43,965 nt of DNA. Source: Porticoccaceae bacterium (GTDB lineage: Bacteria > Pseudomonadota > Gammaproteobacteria > Pseudomonadales > Porticoccaceae). Under the pieces are notes generated by a model. It made no database searches and had not been told where the DNA came from. It worked only from the letters and a program-made list of their open reading frames with translations. The stretch's first letter is position 1, and each line of letters starts with the position of its first letter. The DNA lies in the NCBI GenBank assembly GCA_029254005.1, contig JAQWYJ010000013.1, positions 87,630 through 131,594 of the forward strand. The letters run 5' to 3'. The translations under genes were made by a program, and so were the position numbers. Positions 28,038 through 37,712 of this stretch are shown in pieces.

Positions 28038-29573
28038 ATGAGCGCTAAACCGCGATTACGCTATCGACTAACCTTAGCATTTACATGCTTTATACATTCT
28101 TACTCAATAGCAGCTCTGGAATATAACATTGAATTTGTTGAGCCTTTTGACAACTTAGCTAAGCAAAACATTGATATTCTTCCTTTTTTAACAAAATCAA
28201 AAGGGATCGCTGACATTCTTGTTATTGAAACATCAAACAACAATGCAACTATTAAAAACATCGACGGTGGTTATAAAGAATCCTCTAGATATGTCAATTT
28301 TTTTAACTACACAACAACCGGCTGGGAATTAAAACAAAGAATAGCGCTGAACAATTCAATGGGACTGATTGATATAGTACGTACCCCTTCAGGTGACAAG
28401 TTAGCTGGATACCAGAATGACGTAATTTTCTTCCTCGATCGACAAACGTCCAAATTTAAAGAACAACATAAAATTCCCTCGATATTTGCTGGTCGCCATG
28501 AAGGCTCATCGCCGTTAGTCGATTTATTTAAGGACATCAATGGCGATCAACTAGATGATCTGTTAATTCCACATTTTAACGGCTGGCAAATAGCACTCCA
28601 AACGCAGAAAGGTTTCTCAGAAACGCAAATTATTGGCCCAATGCCTACTATGAGATTTCAAAAGAGTGCTCGCTATGTGGCCTACTCAGCAGAGCAAGTT
28701 CACCTTGTAGATGAAGACCATGACGGTATTAATGATATCGCGTTCTGGGACAATGGCTTTTTTTCGGTTTATAGGCAAAATGCTCAAGGTGAATTCGCAA
28801 CATCAGCAGTGCCTCTGGACACAACTCTTGATAATATGCTGAGTAGTTATTCCAGAATGCTGTCGGGAAAAAATAAAGACACAGAAACTGAGCCTACTCG
28901 ACTTGTAGAGGAAATAATTGACATAGATGCCGATGGTATTGATGATCTTGTCGTCAAAAAAATAAAGTCCGAAGGCATCTTCGGTTGGGAGTCTGAATAT
29001 GAAATTTATCTTGGCAGCTTAGATCAAAACAATTATCTGCAATTCGCCAAAACACCATCATCGGTGATTCATTCGGATGGTTTTCAATTTAATCATGATC
29101 GAAAAGATGTCACTGGTGATGGTAAGCAAGAATTCATTATTACCTCCGTAGAAATTAACCTTGCAGCAATTATCAAGGCACTTGTTACCAGAAGAGTTTC
29201 CATCGACGTTTCAATTTATAAAATAAACAACGGGAGCTTTCCAAAAAAACCTAATACTCAAAGAACTGTATCTGCGAAACTTAATTTTGGCAGTGGTGAT
29301 ATTTCAACTCCAGCGGTGCTCACCGCGGATATAACTGGCGATGGCCGCAAAGATCTGTTGGTACAAAAGGGAAAAAATACTCTAATGATTTTTCAAGGTA
29401 CTGAAGGTGCTGAAATGTTTGATAAAAAATCAGTAGAAGTTATCATGGATTTGCCAAACACCGAAAATGGGTTTACCGTTGCTGACCTAAACCATGACGG
29501 TAGAGACGAAATTATTGTGCAAACCGAGTCGGATAATCAGGCTAAAATAGCGGTGGTTAGCTTCAGTAACTAA
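28038..29573 (+). CDS. Secreted FG-GAP/VCBS repeat protein (predicted beta-propeller)
   Basis: A 511-residue protein with a signal peptide (roughly residues 1-26, ending SIAA). Six Ca2+-loop motifs of the integrin-alpha/VCBS type are spaced along it: DINGDQLDD 166-174, DEDHDGIND 225-233, DIDADGIDD 295-303, DVTGDGKQE 357-365, DITGDGRKD 431-439 and DLNHDGRDE 483-491. Each lies in the blade-forming pattern of FG-GAP repeats, so a calcium-bound beta-propeller is expected. No catalytic domain or membrane anchor is visible. It is divergent from the HYR protein and 199 bp upstream of a secreted metalloprotease. A binding or recognition role outside the cytoplasm is plausible; the ligand is unknown. 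Confidence 0.85.
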   Translation: MSAKPRLRYRLTLAFTCFIHSYSIAALEYNIEFVEPFDNLAKQNIDILPFLTKSKGIADILVIETSNNNATIKNIDGGYKESSRYVNFFNYTTTGWELKQRIALNNSMGLIDIVRTPSGDKLAGYQNDVIFFLDRQTSKFKEQHKIPSIFAGRHEGSSPLVDLFKDINGDQLDDLLIPHFNGWQIALQTQKGFSETQIIGPMPTMRFQKSARYVAYSAEQVHLVDEDHDGINDIAFWDNGFFSVYRQNAQGEFATSAVPLDTTLDNMLSSYSRMLSGKNKDTETEPTRLVEEIIDIDADGIDDLVVKKIKSEGIFGWESEYEIYLGSLDQNNYLQFAKTPSSVIHSDGFQFNHDRKDVTGDGKQEFIITSVEINLAAIIKALVTRRVSIDVSIYKINNGSFPKKPNTQRTVSAKLNFGSGDISTPAVLTADITGDGRKDLLVQKGKNTLMIFQGTEGAEMFDKKSVEVIMDLPNTENGFTVADLNHDGRDEIIVQTESDNQAKIAVVSFSN

Positions 29574-29772
29574 TCAAATAATCTAAATAAACATATCCTG
29601 CTGTTCCTATATTCTTATTACTGACGAGCTTGTCATGCGCCAAAATTGCGAGGGCACTAAAAGACAAAAACCTACCGTCATTATTACTTAATTTTGTTGA
29701 GGCTCACTGAAATAAAAGCACATTTGATATGCCTTTGATTATGAATCCATGACGTTGAGGGGCTGTTACATT

Positions 29773-32226
29773 ATGACTAAGCTATTTACTAGTTTGATTC
29801 TGAGCTTGGTTGCATTCAACCTGAGCTATGCAACTCCAATAGAGCTTGAAAAACTTGATTTTAAAGAAGGCTTTATTCCTCTTTACCTAGACCAATCCCG
29901 AGGCAAGGTGTATTTGTCGGTAGAGAATATCAATGAAGATTTTTTGTATCTTAGCGGTCTCACCACAGGTGTGGGTTCTAATGATATTGGGCTAGATCGA
30001 GGACAGCTAGGACAAACGCGACTTGTCACCTTTAGGAAGAGTGGTAATAAACTTTTTTTAGTCCATAAAAACATGGCTTTTCGAGCATCGTCATCCAATT
30101 ATGATGAAGTTCAGTCTATCAAAGACGCTTTCGCTGAATCAGTTCTGTGGGGCTTTGATATACTGCAAAATAACGGTGAGAGTGTAATTGTAGAGGCAAC
30201 GCATTTTTTTCTTCAAGACACACATGGTGTATCTGACAGACTTAAGGATACTAATCAAGGCAACTTCACTTTAGATTTAAGTCGTTCAGCACTATATATG
30301 CCCATGATTAAAAACTTCCCGAAAAATACGGAAATTGAGGCAACTATTACCGTAACAGGGAAATCGATAGGAAGTTATCTGCAGTCAGTTGCGCCAACAC
30401 CTGATGCGATTACTGTGAGACAGCATCATTCATTTGTACAGCTGCCAGATCATGAGTATCAACCAAGAGTATTTGATCCTCGAGCGGGCTTTGGCTTTGT
30501 ATCCTTTATGGATTTCACAACACCCATCGATGAACCTATCATGAAACGCTATATAGTCAGACATCGACTGAAAAAGAAAGATCCAAATAAGGCCCTTTCT
30601 GAGGCGGAAGAACCGATTGTTTATTACCTTGATAGGGGCACACCTGAGCCAGTTAAATCGGCACTTTTAGAAGGGGGTAATTGGTGGAATCAAGCATTTG
30701 AGGCCGCAGGTTTTAAGAACGCCTTCCGTGTGGAAATTGCTCCTCCCGATATGGACTTTTTGGATGTTCGCTACAATGTTATTCAATGGGTACATAGATC
30801 CACAAGAGGCTGGTCTTACGGAGCGAGTATCAAAGATCCTAGAACTGGCGAGATCCTAAAAGGACATGTTTCACTTGGTTCACTGCGAGTCCGTCAGGAC
30901 TATTTAATCGCCCAAGGTCTTTTACAACCATTTGAAGAAGGCAAACCCACAGACCAACGTATGCTAAATATGGCGCTGGATAGACTAAAGCAGTTATCCG
31001 CTCATGAAATCGGCCACACAATCGGGCTTTCCCATAATTTTGCTTCATCCGCCGCAGGCAGAGTCTCAGTAATGGACTATCCCTACCCCAAAATCACTCT
31101 TGACGGAGTAGGAAAATTAGAATTTAACCGTGCCTATGATAATCAAATTGGTGTTTGGGATAAATGGGCCATTACCTATGGTTACGGCAGTCCCAGTGAA
31201 GGTACAGACGAAGCAACGTTTTTAACAAAAACCCTAGAGGAAACTTATCATGCTGGGTATGAATTTATAACAGATACTGACGCTCGTGATATCCGCGGAG
31301 CACATCCCAGATCACATTTATGGGATAACGGCGGATCGCCTGCGAGGGAATTAGAAAGAATACTAACTCTCCGCGAGAATAGAATAAGTAGTTTTGGCTT
31401 GAATGCGATTCCTAACGGGCAACCTGAAGCTTTGCTGGAGGAAGTATTTGCGCCGCTCTATCTCATGCATCGCTATCAATTGGAGGCCAATACTAAAATA
31501 ATCGGCGGCATGGACTATCAATATAAAATAAAAGGTGACAATCAGCCGACCCAAAATTGGATTGACATGACTACTCAAGAACAAGCTTTAAATGCATTAT
31601 TACTAGCCATAAGCCCCAGGCATCTTGAGATTCCGTCCCGAATTATAGCGCTGATACCGCCGCGTCCATTCGGATATAGCCGAAATAGAGAAACTTTCGA
31701 TTCTCGTATGGGCCCCATCTTCGACCCAATTACACCTGCAGAAAATATTGTTGATTTAGCCTTTGAGCATTTATTGGATCCCAGCAGAGTAAATCGTATA
31801 CGCCTTCAACACCTGCAAAACTCTGAGCTTTTTGGCATAACTGACGTGCTGAACAAAGTTAGCCGCAACGTCTTCAAAGTTACAAAAAATCAGGGTATTA
31901 CAACTGAAATAGCGCGTATGGTCGAAACGAAATGGATAGATCAAATGATCTTACTAGCAAAGGATCCACATGCTAGCCACTCAGTACGCGCAATTGTTCG
32001 AGATCACCTACAAAAACTAAAAAATGGCAGTAAAGCAACTGGTACAAGAGGGCTTGTTCTGCGAGGCTCTCGATTATCCATGTTAGCGATTCACTCTGAT
32101 TACCTTGCGACAAAAATTGATAACTTCCTTGATATGCCTCTGCAAAATATGACTCAAAAGACTTTTAAAGTACCAGATGGATCTCCCATAGGAATGGATA
32201 TAATGTCCTGCAGTTTTCACGATTGA
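29773..32226 (+). CDS. Exported zinc metalloprotease, DUF5117/DUF4953 family
   Basis: An 817-residue predicted secreted zinc peptidase. The ATG at 29773 gives a clean signal peptide (MTKLFTSL...LSYA, cleavage near 20) with GAGGGG about ten bases upstream; the ATG at 29749 would add eight polar residues before it. The extended zinc motif HEIGHTIGLSHN occupies residues 411-422 (ligands His411, His415, His421; catalytic Glu412), and a Met-turn-like SVMDYP follows, as in metzincins. The N-terminal half matches the DUF5117 layout and the C-terminal half DUF4953. The family is widespread in marine and Bacteroidetes-type bacteria; natural substrates are not known to me. The upstream FG-GAP gene may be related in function. 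Confidence 0.87.
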   Translation: MTKLFTSLILSLVAFNLSYATPIELEKLDFKEGFIPLYLDQSRGKVYLSVENINEDFLYLSGLTTGVGSNDIGLDRGQLGQTRLVTFRKSGNKLFLVHKNMAFRASSSNYDEVQSIKDAFAESVLWGFDILQNNGESVIVEATHFFLQDTHGVSDRLKDTNQGNFTLDLSRSALYMPMIKNFPKNTEIEATITVTGKSIGSYLQSVAPTPDAITVRQHHSFVQLPDHEYQPRVFDPRAGFGFVSFMDFTTPIDEPIMKRYIVRHRLKKKDPNKALSEAEEPIVYYLDRGTPEPVKSALLEGGNWWNQAFEAAGFKNAFRVEIAPPDMDFLDVRYNVIQWVHRSTRGWSYGASIKDPRTGEILKGHVSLGSLRVRQDYLIAQGLLQPFEEGKPTDQRMLNMALDRLKQLSAHEIGHTIGLSHNFASSAAGRVSVMDYPYPKITLDGVGKLEFNRAYDNQIGVWDKWAITYGYGSPSEGTDEATFLTKTLEETYHAGYEFITDTDARDIRGAHPRSHLWDNGGSPARELERILTLRENRISSFGLNAIPNGQPEALLEEVFAPLYLMHRYQLEANTKIIGGMDYQYKIKGDNQPTQNWIDMTTQEQALNALLLAISPRHLEIPSRIIALIPPRPFGYSRNRETFDSRMGPIFDPITPAENIVDLAFEHLLDPSRVNRIRLQHLQNSELFGITDVLNKVSRNVFKVTKNQGITTEIARMVETKWIDQMILLAKDPHASHSVRAIVRDHLQKLKNGSKATGTRGLVLRGSRLSMLAIHSDYLATKIDNFLDMPLQNMTQKTFKVPDGSPIGMDIMSCSFHD

Positions 32227-32276
32227 GTAAGTGCACCTACCCTAGAGCTGATATGTCGGTAACACTTATTCAATGT

Positions 32277-33029
32277 CTAGATCAGCGAATTGGAGGCAAT
32301 AGCAACGCCAATAACGAGTAAACTTGCTATAGCGATTTGCCGATAAAGCTGGCTTCCATATTGTTTAAATAGATAAAAGCCCACTCTGTCGCCAAAAACC
32401 ATCGCTGGAAAGGCTAGTAAAAAAGTCCATAGAGACCTTACTTCAATAAACCCTGCGATTCCGAATGAAAAAAGTGCGATGGCTGCCGACGCCAAAAAAA
32501 ATGTGATTAATAATGCTCGACTTCGCTCTGGAACAGGCTCAGAGGCCATGACATAAATAATAATTGGTGGTCCCGGAATCGCCAAAGTACCATTCATCAG
32601 GCCCGATATTAAACCAGCTACGCCGGTCCAATATTGATTTACTCGATAGACTGTCGGCTTGAAAAATACTAATACTGCACAGGCGAAAATTACCGATATG
32701 CCGGCCCAAAATCGAAACTGCGTTACCGATATATATGCCAGAACCAGTGTTCCAATAGCAGTTCCAAGTGCCGCCATTGATATCAATGGTATTAACGGCT
32801 TGATTGGGACAATTCCCCAATAAGTGCGTACTCCTAAAAGATTACTACAGAGTGTCAGTGCCGCGCTGAGCACTACCGAATCAGTGGGGGACAAAAACAA
32901 CGAAAAAACTGGAACGGCTGTTAGTGCAAAACCGAAACCGGTAAAAGACCGCAGTATTGAAGCAAAAATCACCACAGTCCAAATTTGCATTAACGCTAAT
33001 GGACCAATGTTAGCGACAATTTCAAACAT
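32277..33029 (-). CDS. TauE/SafE-family sulfite exporter-like permease
   Basis: A 250-residue membrane protein with about eight helices in two similar halves. The opening SFTGFGFALTAVPVFSLFLSPTDSV and the second-half GLMNGTLAIPGPPIIIYV (usually G-G-P) are typical of TauE/SafE proteins, which move sulfite, sulfoacetate or other small organic anions. Substrate cannot be assigned. It lies 137 bp downstream of the FucP-type transporter on the same strand, separated by a probable terminator, and converges on the metalloprotease gene with 50 bp between stops. Confidence 0.88.
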   Translation of the reverse strand: MFEIVANIGPLALMQIWTVVIFASILRSFTGFGFALTAVPVFSLFLSPTDSVVLSAALTLCSNLLGVRTYWGIVPIKPLIPLISMAALGTAIGTLVLAYISVTQFRFWAGISVIFACAVLVFFKPTVYRVNQYWTGVAGLISGLMNGTLAIPGPPIIIYVMASEPVPERSRALLITFFLASAAIALFSFGIAGFIEVRSLWTFLLAFPAMVFGDRVGFYLFKQYGSQLYRQIAIASLLVIGVAIASNSLI

Positions 33030-33100
33030 TAAAAATTTCCATCTAGAATAATAAGCAGACTAACCTAAAGATAACGCTAGCAAATAATTTAAGTATCAAA

Positions 33101-33139
33101 ACAAAGAAGGGCAACCCGAGATACACAAGAGTTGCCTTT
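33101..33139 (-). terminator. Probable terminator after the FucP-type transporter
   Basis: On the minus strand AAAGGCAAC and GTTGCCCTT form a 6-bp GC-containing core stem around a 15-nt loop, followed by the T-rich CTTCTTTGTTTT. It begins about 28 bp after the transporter's stop. The imperfect T tract makes it moderate rather than strong. Confidence 0.5.
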
Positions 33140-33166
33140 GTCGTACCTTGATGACAGTTGAGGATG

Positions 33167-34504
33167 TTAAGACTGATCTGCACCGCGTAACGCATACCAT
33201 CCGATGTAAATATAACAAACCATTGGAACAACAAAACTCATCTGAATACCAACACCATCAGCGGCCATACCTTGTATTACAGGAATAAGGGCACCACCGA
33301 CAATTCCCTGACAAACGAGTCCAGAGCCTTTGCTCGTCATATTGCCCAAACCCTTCACTGCAAGAGTAAAAATAGTTGGAAACATAATCGAATTAAAAAA
33401 TCCAACCGCCAGAATTGACCACATGGCAACATCACCAGTGCTATTGATGCTGATAATAATCATTAAAATTGCAATAACCGCATTTCCAGCGAGATATTTA
33501 GTCGATGCTATGAAGTTCATTAGTACGGCCCCAACTAGCCGACCTACCATTGCAGCACCCCAATAATAACCGACCATTTCTCCAGCTTCGGCAATTTCCA
33601 TACCCGCAATAGAGCTTTCAGCAAGATAATTTACTAAAAAACTACCAATTGATACCTCGCCTCCGACATAAAGAAAAATCGCCAGAGCCCCCAAAACCAT
33701 CGAACGGTGCTGACGCAGGCCATAAAAGTTATAGCCCAGAGCCACTACAACAATAAGCCCTGCAACTACAGTGAAACCCAACACCATAGCCAATACAATA
33801 GCGCCTGAAAACAACAGATGGCTGCGTAAGCTATCATTACCATCACTAGCCTCAGATTCAACATGTGCCAGAGTCGGCAGGTTAATATTTCTAAACAAAA
33901 GAGCCGCAATCACCAACACAGCACCAATCATTATGTAAGGTATTTGCACCGCAGAAGCATCGGCTGCGACCGCACCAAGAATCAACATAGAGCCAATCAC
34001 TGGTCCTACGGTTGTTCCTAAAGAATTCGCTGCCTGCGCTAAATTTAGGCGGCTAGCTGCGGTTTTTTCCGGTCCCAACGCAGCTACATATGGATTTGCT
34101 GCCACTTGTAAAATAGTGATACCACTGGCCAACACAAAAAATGAAACTAAAAATAGTACGTAGACATTTAAATCCGCAGACGGGTAAAACAATAAACACC
34201 CCAGTGCCGTGGTCAGCAAGCCAATCACTATTCCTAACTGGAAGCCAATCCTATCAATGAGTCGGTTGGCTAACGGAGAGACGATAAAGTAAGCACCGAA
34301 AAAACAGAACTGTACCAACATTGCCTGGGTATAGTTGAGATCGAAGGATTCTTTCAAAAACGGAATTAAAATATCATTGAGAACGGTAATGAAGCCCCAA
34401 AAAAAGAATAGGCATGTCATCGCAATAAAGGCAAACGTCTGAGTTTCTTGCTGGTGACTATCAACAACCTTGGTTGCTGTGCTATCTGAATGTGAACCCG
34501 CCAT
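33167..34504 (-). CDS. FucP/GluP-type sugar:H+ symporter (MFS)
   Basis: A 445-residue MFS permease of the fucose permease/glucose-galactose transporter group. Typical segments are FFFWGFITVLNDILIPFLK in the first helix, QFCFFGAYFIVS, and the QVAANPYVAALGPEKTAASRLNLAQAANSLGTTVGP block in helices 4-5, with the conserved Asn and Gln residues of the family. The ATG at 34504 is preceded by GGAGAAA; the in-frame TTG at 34516 overlaps that ribosome site. The exact sugar is unknown. No sugar kinase, isomerase or glycoside hydrolase is adjacent, so this carrier may serve a pathway elsewhere. Confidence 0.92.
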   Translation of the reverse strand: MAGSHSDSTATKVVDSHQQETQTFAFIAMTCLFFFWGFITVLNDILIPFLKESFDLNYTQAMLVQFCFFGAYFIVSPLANRLIDRIGFQLGIVIGLLTTALGCLLFYPSADLNVYVLFLVSFFVLASGITILQVAANPYVAALGPEKTAASRLNLAQAANSLGTTVGPVIGSMLILGAVAADASAVQIPYIMIGAVLVIAALLFRNINLPTLAHVESEASDGNDSLRSHLLFSGAIVLAMVLGFTVVAGLIVVVALGYNFYGLRQHRSMVLGALAIFLYVGGEVSIGSFLVNYLAESSIAGMEIAEAGEMVGYYWGAAMVGRLVGAVLMNFIASTKYLAGNAVIAILMIIISINSTGDVAMWSILAVGFFNSIMFPTIFTLAVKGLGNMTSKGSGLVCQGIVGGALIPVIQGMAADGVGIQMSFVVPMVCYIYIGWYALRGADQS

Positions 34505-34866
34505 CTGTTTCTCCAAAAGTTATTTGACCATATGTTAAAAACCGTTATAGCCTAGGAGCATAGGGGGGTAACAAACATCATGCAACCAGTTTACTCTGGA
34601 TAAACTTCTTTTGGTCTCTTCCAACGACTCTTTAATCGATTTTAAAGCACTAAACAAATATTTATGGAGAAGTAACATTAAAAACAACTACAACATGAAT
34701 ACTTCTGTCACAAAACGAATACAAATACTCTGGGTAAATATACTATGAGGGACTATCAAAAAAAACGTATCGCAACACTGACAACAGTCCAAAGTAACCT
34801 CAGGTACTATTAAAAAAAACTGAACCTGGCAATAATGACTCTCCCGACACTTGGACAGGTAGCATA
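34505..34866. other. 362-bp divergent intergenic region
   Basis: Gap between the FucP-type transporter (minus) and the LysE gene (plus). It is AT-rich with several A tracts, including two similar GG-ACTAT-(C/T)-AAAAAAA-like segments near 34752 and 34802. I see no ORF, RNA or convincing operator. Promoters for both flanking genes must lie here but cannot be located with confidence. Confidence 0.45.
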
Positions 34867-35478
34867 ATGGAATTTTACGTAGCCATACTTTTATTCACCT
34901 CAGCAGCAGGAATCACCCCCGGACCGAATAACATCATGATAATGGCCTCCGGTGTTAATTTTGGCGTTAAAAGGAGCTGCCCTCACCTTTTAGGCATCAC
35001 TATTGGTGTACCTATAATGGTTTTGGCTGTAGGGCTTGGATTTAATCTTGTATTACAAAACTATCCTTTGTTACACCAAGTGATAAAAGTATTTGGTATT
35101 GGCTATTTACTGTATCTTGCATGGCTAATTGCGACCACACAACCTAGCTCAATTAGCACCGAGGTCTCAAAGCCATTAACATTTTGGCAAGCATTGCTAT
35201 TTCAATGGGTAAACCCAAAAGCATTGGTAATGGCAACAAGTGCAATCTCTGCTTACACCTCAAGTAATGCGCCACTTGGAGAAGTCCTATTTATCGCTTT
35301 TGCTTTTTCAATTACTGCGGCTGTGTCTGTCGGCATATGGCTAATATTTGGCGCCTCGCTGAAAAGATTCCTAGATGACCCGGTCTACGGGAAACGGTTT
35401 AATATTTTAATGGCAGCTTTGTTGGTAGTAGCCATGTTTCCAGTCATTAAAGATCTCGTTGGCCACTACTTTAAATGA
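34867..35478 (+). CDS. LysE/RhtB-family amino-acid exporter
   Basis: A 203-residue inner-membrane protein with about six helices. The LysE/RhtB signature GITPGPNNIMIMASGVNFGVKRSCPHLLGITIG is at residues 17-49, followed by GIGYLLYLAWLI and QWVNPKALVMA. Members export amino acids or derivatives such as homoserine, threonine, lysine or cysteine; the substrate is not predictable here. It stands alone, 174 bp before the Yip1 gene. Confidence 0.9.
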   Translation: MEFYVAILLFTSAAGITPGPNNIMIMASGVNFGVKRSCPHLLGITIGVPIMVLAVGLGFNLVLQNYPLLHQVIKVFGIGYLLYLAWLIATTQPSSISTEVSKPLTFWQALLFQWVNPKALVMATSAISAYTSSNAPLGEVLFIAFAFSITAAVSVGIWLIFGASLKRFLDDPVYGKRFNILMAALLVVAMFPVIKDLVGHYFK

Positions 35479-35652
35479 TATTCGTGTACTCAATCACATA
35501 ACTGTTAGCTGAACCTCTCCGATAGTTGACTTGAACGTATCGAATAATTAGTTTGTTTGTGGGCTAACATCCGAACTATTTATGTAATCACTTCGGGACA
35601 GCTACGGAAAAAGGAAATTAACGTGACAATACTAGTTAAAGGAGCTCCAGTT

Positions 35653-36357
35653 ATGCCAACTAATGCACTTCAGGCCTGCTTAGACATACTAACAACGCCA
35701 ACGGAAACCTTCGCACTGATAAAAGAGAAAAAACACTGGTCTTGGGCGCCATTCGGTTTGCTCATAGGTAGTACGATCACATTATTTGTATACTATTTTT
35801 CGGTGGTAGACTTTGATTGGATGGTCAACAAAATGCTCGAGAAAATAGCTATCGAAAATAATATGAGTCAGCAAGAGCTTGAAATCACAGCTGAATATAT
35901 GACTAAGAACTCAATGTTATTGAGCACCATGATAGGTGGAGTCGTTGGGATTTTTAGTGTCAACGCTATCACCGCTTTATTTTATTTTTTAGTTTCTAAA
36001 GCATATAGCACAGCTGTAATGACATACAGAATGTGGTTTGGGTTTAGCTGGTGGACTAGTATGCCGGGAGTCGTATCTGTCCTACTCTCGCTGTTTGTGA
36101 TCATGTTCTCTACCGAGGGTTTAGTTACATTTGAAGATCTTTCTCCCACTAGCTTTGGCTTCCTTTCAGATTCCTCCAGCCCTTGGTTTAATCTTACGAA
36201 CAGTTTAAATGTATTTAGCTTTTGGTCTATTGGTCTTGCCGCTGTAGGACTGAGCAACTGGTTAAACTTAACCTTCAAAAAAAGTAGTTTGATTGCAGCA
36301 TTGCCCACATTAATTGTGTATCTAATTTGGGCCCTTTATGTAAGTTTTTCAGGTTAA
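35653..36357 (+). CDS. Yip1-domain inner-membrane protein
   Basis: A 234-residue membrane protein matching the bacterial Yip1 family pattern: a short N-terminal PTETFALIKEKKHWSWAPF segment, then about five hydrophobic helices. The ATG at 35653 has AAAGGAG eight bases upstream, whereas the longer frame from 35557 has a polar leader without a ribosome site, so I take the shorter. Function is unknown; bacterial Yip1 genes often sit beside exporters or cell-envelope genes. It precedes the MacAB-type operon by 122 bp, and cotranscription is possible. Confidence 0.78.
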   Translation: MPTNALQACLDILTTPTETFALIKEKKHWSWAPFGLLIGSTITLFVYYFSVVDFDWMVNKMLEKIAIENNMSQQELEITAEYMTKNSMLLSTMIGGVVGIFSVNAITALFYFLVSKAYSTAVMTYRMWFGFSWWTSMPGVVSVLLSLFVIMFSTEGLVTFEDLSPTSFGFLSDSSSPWFNLTNSLNVFSFWSIGLAAVGLSNWLNLTFKKSSLIAALPTLIVYLIWALYVSFSG

Positions 36358-36479
36358 AATAACAAGTCAAAAACTAAACATTTTAAGATAACAAAACGCT
36401 GTAGGATTTTTGTTGGTTTTTTGATTAAAAGTAACGTACTACAAGAGCGTTAAACTAAAAGACAGGAAATGAACTATCT

Positions 36480-37712
36480 ATGAAAAAAAATCTTATTATT
36501 GTTGGTGTGTTGATAGCGCTCCTAGCTATTGCTTATTTTAAGCAAACTGTCAGTTCTTCTGCTGTTTTGGTAACCATCGAGAATGCCAAAATTGAGGAGA
36601 TCAAGAGTTCGATACTCGCATCAGGAACCCTCATCTATAAAGAACAGATCGAATTGCGCTCTGAGGTTATTGGACAGGTAAGTGAAATGTTTTTAGAAGA
36701 AGGCGATAAAGTCACTAAAGATCAGGTCCTTATGCGTTTAGACCCAAGGACATTTAATGCCGATGTGGAACAACAACAGGCCTATGTTCGCCTGCAAACC
36801 ATCGCTATCGAACGTCAGACACAAGAGCTCAAAAACATCACATCAAAATGGCAACGCAACAAAAATCTATTTGAACGTAAAATGATTGGTCAAGACGCCT
36901 ACGAACTGATTGATAATCAATACGCATTAGCGCGTATTGATCTTCGATCGCGACAAGAATCTTTGACTCAAGCTCAAGCAACCTTAGACAAATCAATGGA
37001 ACGCCTTGAAAAAACCGTTTTCAGATCACCTATAGATGGCATCGCGACTTCAGTGGACATTAAAGTTGGAGAAACGGCTATTAGCGGCACAACCAACATT
37101 GCAGGTTCTAACTTAATTACCGTAGCTGATCCCTCCTCAATACTAGTAGAAGTATTGGTCGACGAAGCAGACATTGCGAATGTTCAAATAGGACAGACCG
37201 CAGATATTTTCGCGGTAGCCTATCCTGATCAAGCACTTGCCGGCACAGTACAAAATATTGCTACCTCGGCAAAACGTTCCAGCTATCGCCAAGGTCTTAG
37301 CTTCACAGTCAAAATTCTTCTTGATACGGCAGGTGATATTGATATTCGGCCGGGCATGAGCTGCAGGGCGGAAATCTTTACCGAGATCAAGAACGATACT
37401 ATTGCTGTTCCTCTAGAAGCAGTTGTATTTGAAGATCTTGATGAGATGGATGACCAGAACGATACTGAGCAAGAGCCGGGTACAATTATGATTAGCGCGT
37501 CAAATGAGCCCGATACGTCCAGTTATTTATATATTCTTGTCGACGGTAAAGCAGTTAAAAAACCAGTAGAGTTGGGTATCTCCAATGATAGTGTCCAAGA
37601 AGTCATCTCAGGTTTGTCCTTGGAAGACCAAGTTATTATTGGTCCAGCCAGAGTATTAAGCAAACTCAGTGATGGTGATTCTGTCAAAGAGATTGAAAAG
37701 AAGGCTGACTAA
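36480..37712 (+). CDS. MacA-type periplasmic adaptor (HlyD/RND membrane fusion protein)
   Basis: A 410-residue membrane fusion protein. Residues 1-20 form an uncleaved-type signal anchor. The split biotinyl-lipoyl domain (VIGQVSEMFLEEGDKV ... FRSPIDGIATSVDIKVGE) brackets a coiled-coil hairpin of about 100 residues, followed by beta-barrel and membrane-proximal domains. An unusual acidic insert (residues about 318-342, with EDLDEMDDQNDTEQEPG) interrupts the membrane-proximal region. It should link the inner-membrane ABC exporter encoded next to an outer-membrane channel. No TolC gene is in the window. Its TAA overlaps the ATG of the ATPase gene by one base. Confidence 0.92.
   Translation: MKKNLIIVGVLIALLAIAYFKQTVSSSAVLVTIENAKIEEIKSSILASGTLIYKEQIELRSEVIGQVSEMFLEEGDKVTKDQVLMRLDPRTFNADVEQQQAYVRLQTIAIERQTQELKNITSKWQRNKNLFERKMIGQDAYELIDNQYALARIDLRSRQESLTQAQATLDKSMERLEKTVFRSPIDGIATSVDIKVGETAISGTTNIAGSNLITVADPSSILVEVLVDEADIANVQIGQTADIFAVAYPDQALAGTVQNIATSAKRSSYRQGLSFTVKILLDTAGDIDIRPGMSCRAEIFTEIKNDTIAVPLEAVVFEDLDEMDDQNDTEQEPGTIMISASNEPDTSSYLYILVDGKAVKKPVELGISNDSVQEVISGLSLEDQVIIGPARVLSKLSDGDSVKEIEKKAD

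Noticed and set aside
32227-32276. Inverted repeat GAGTAAGTG/CACTTATTC between the protease and TauE genes as a terminator
   Set aside because: The loop is about 30 nt and no T tract follows, so the evidence is too weak.
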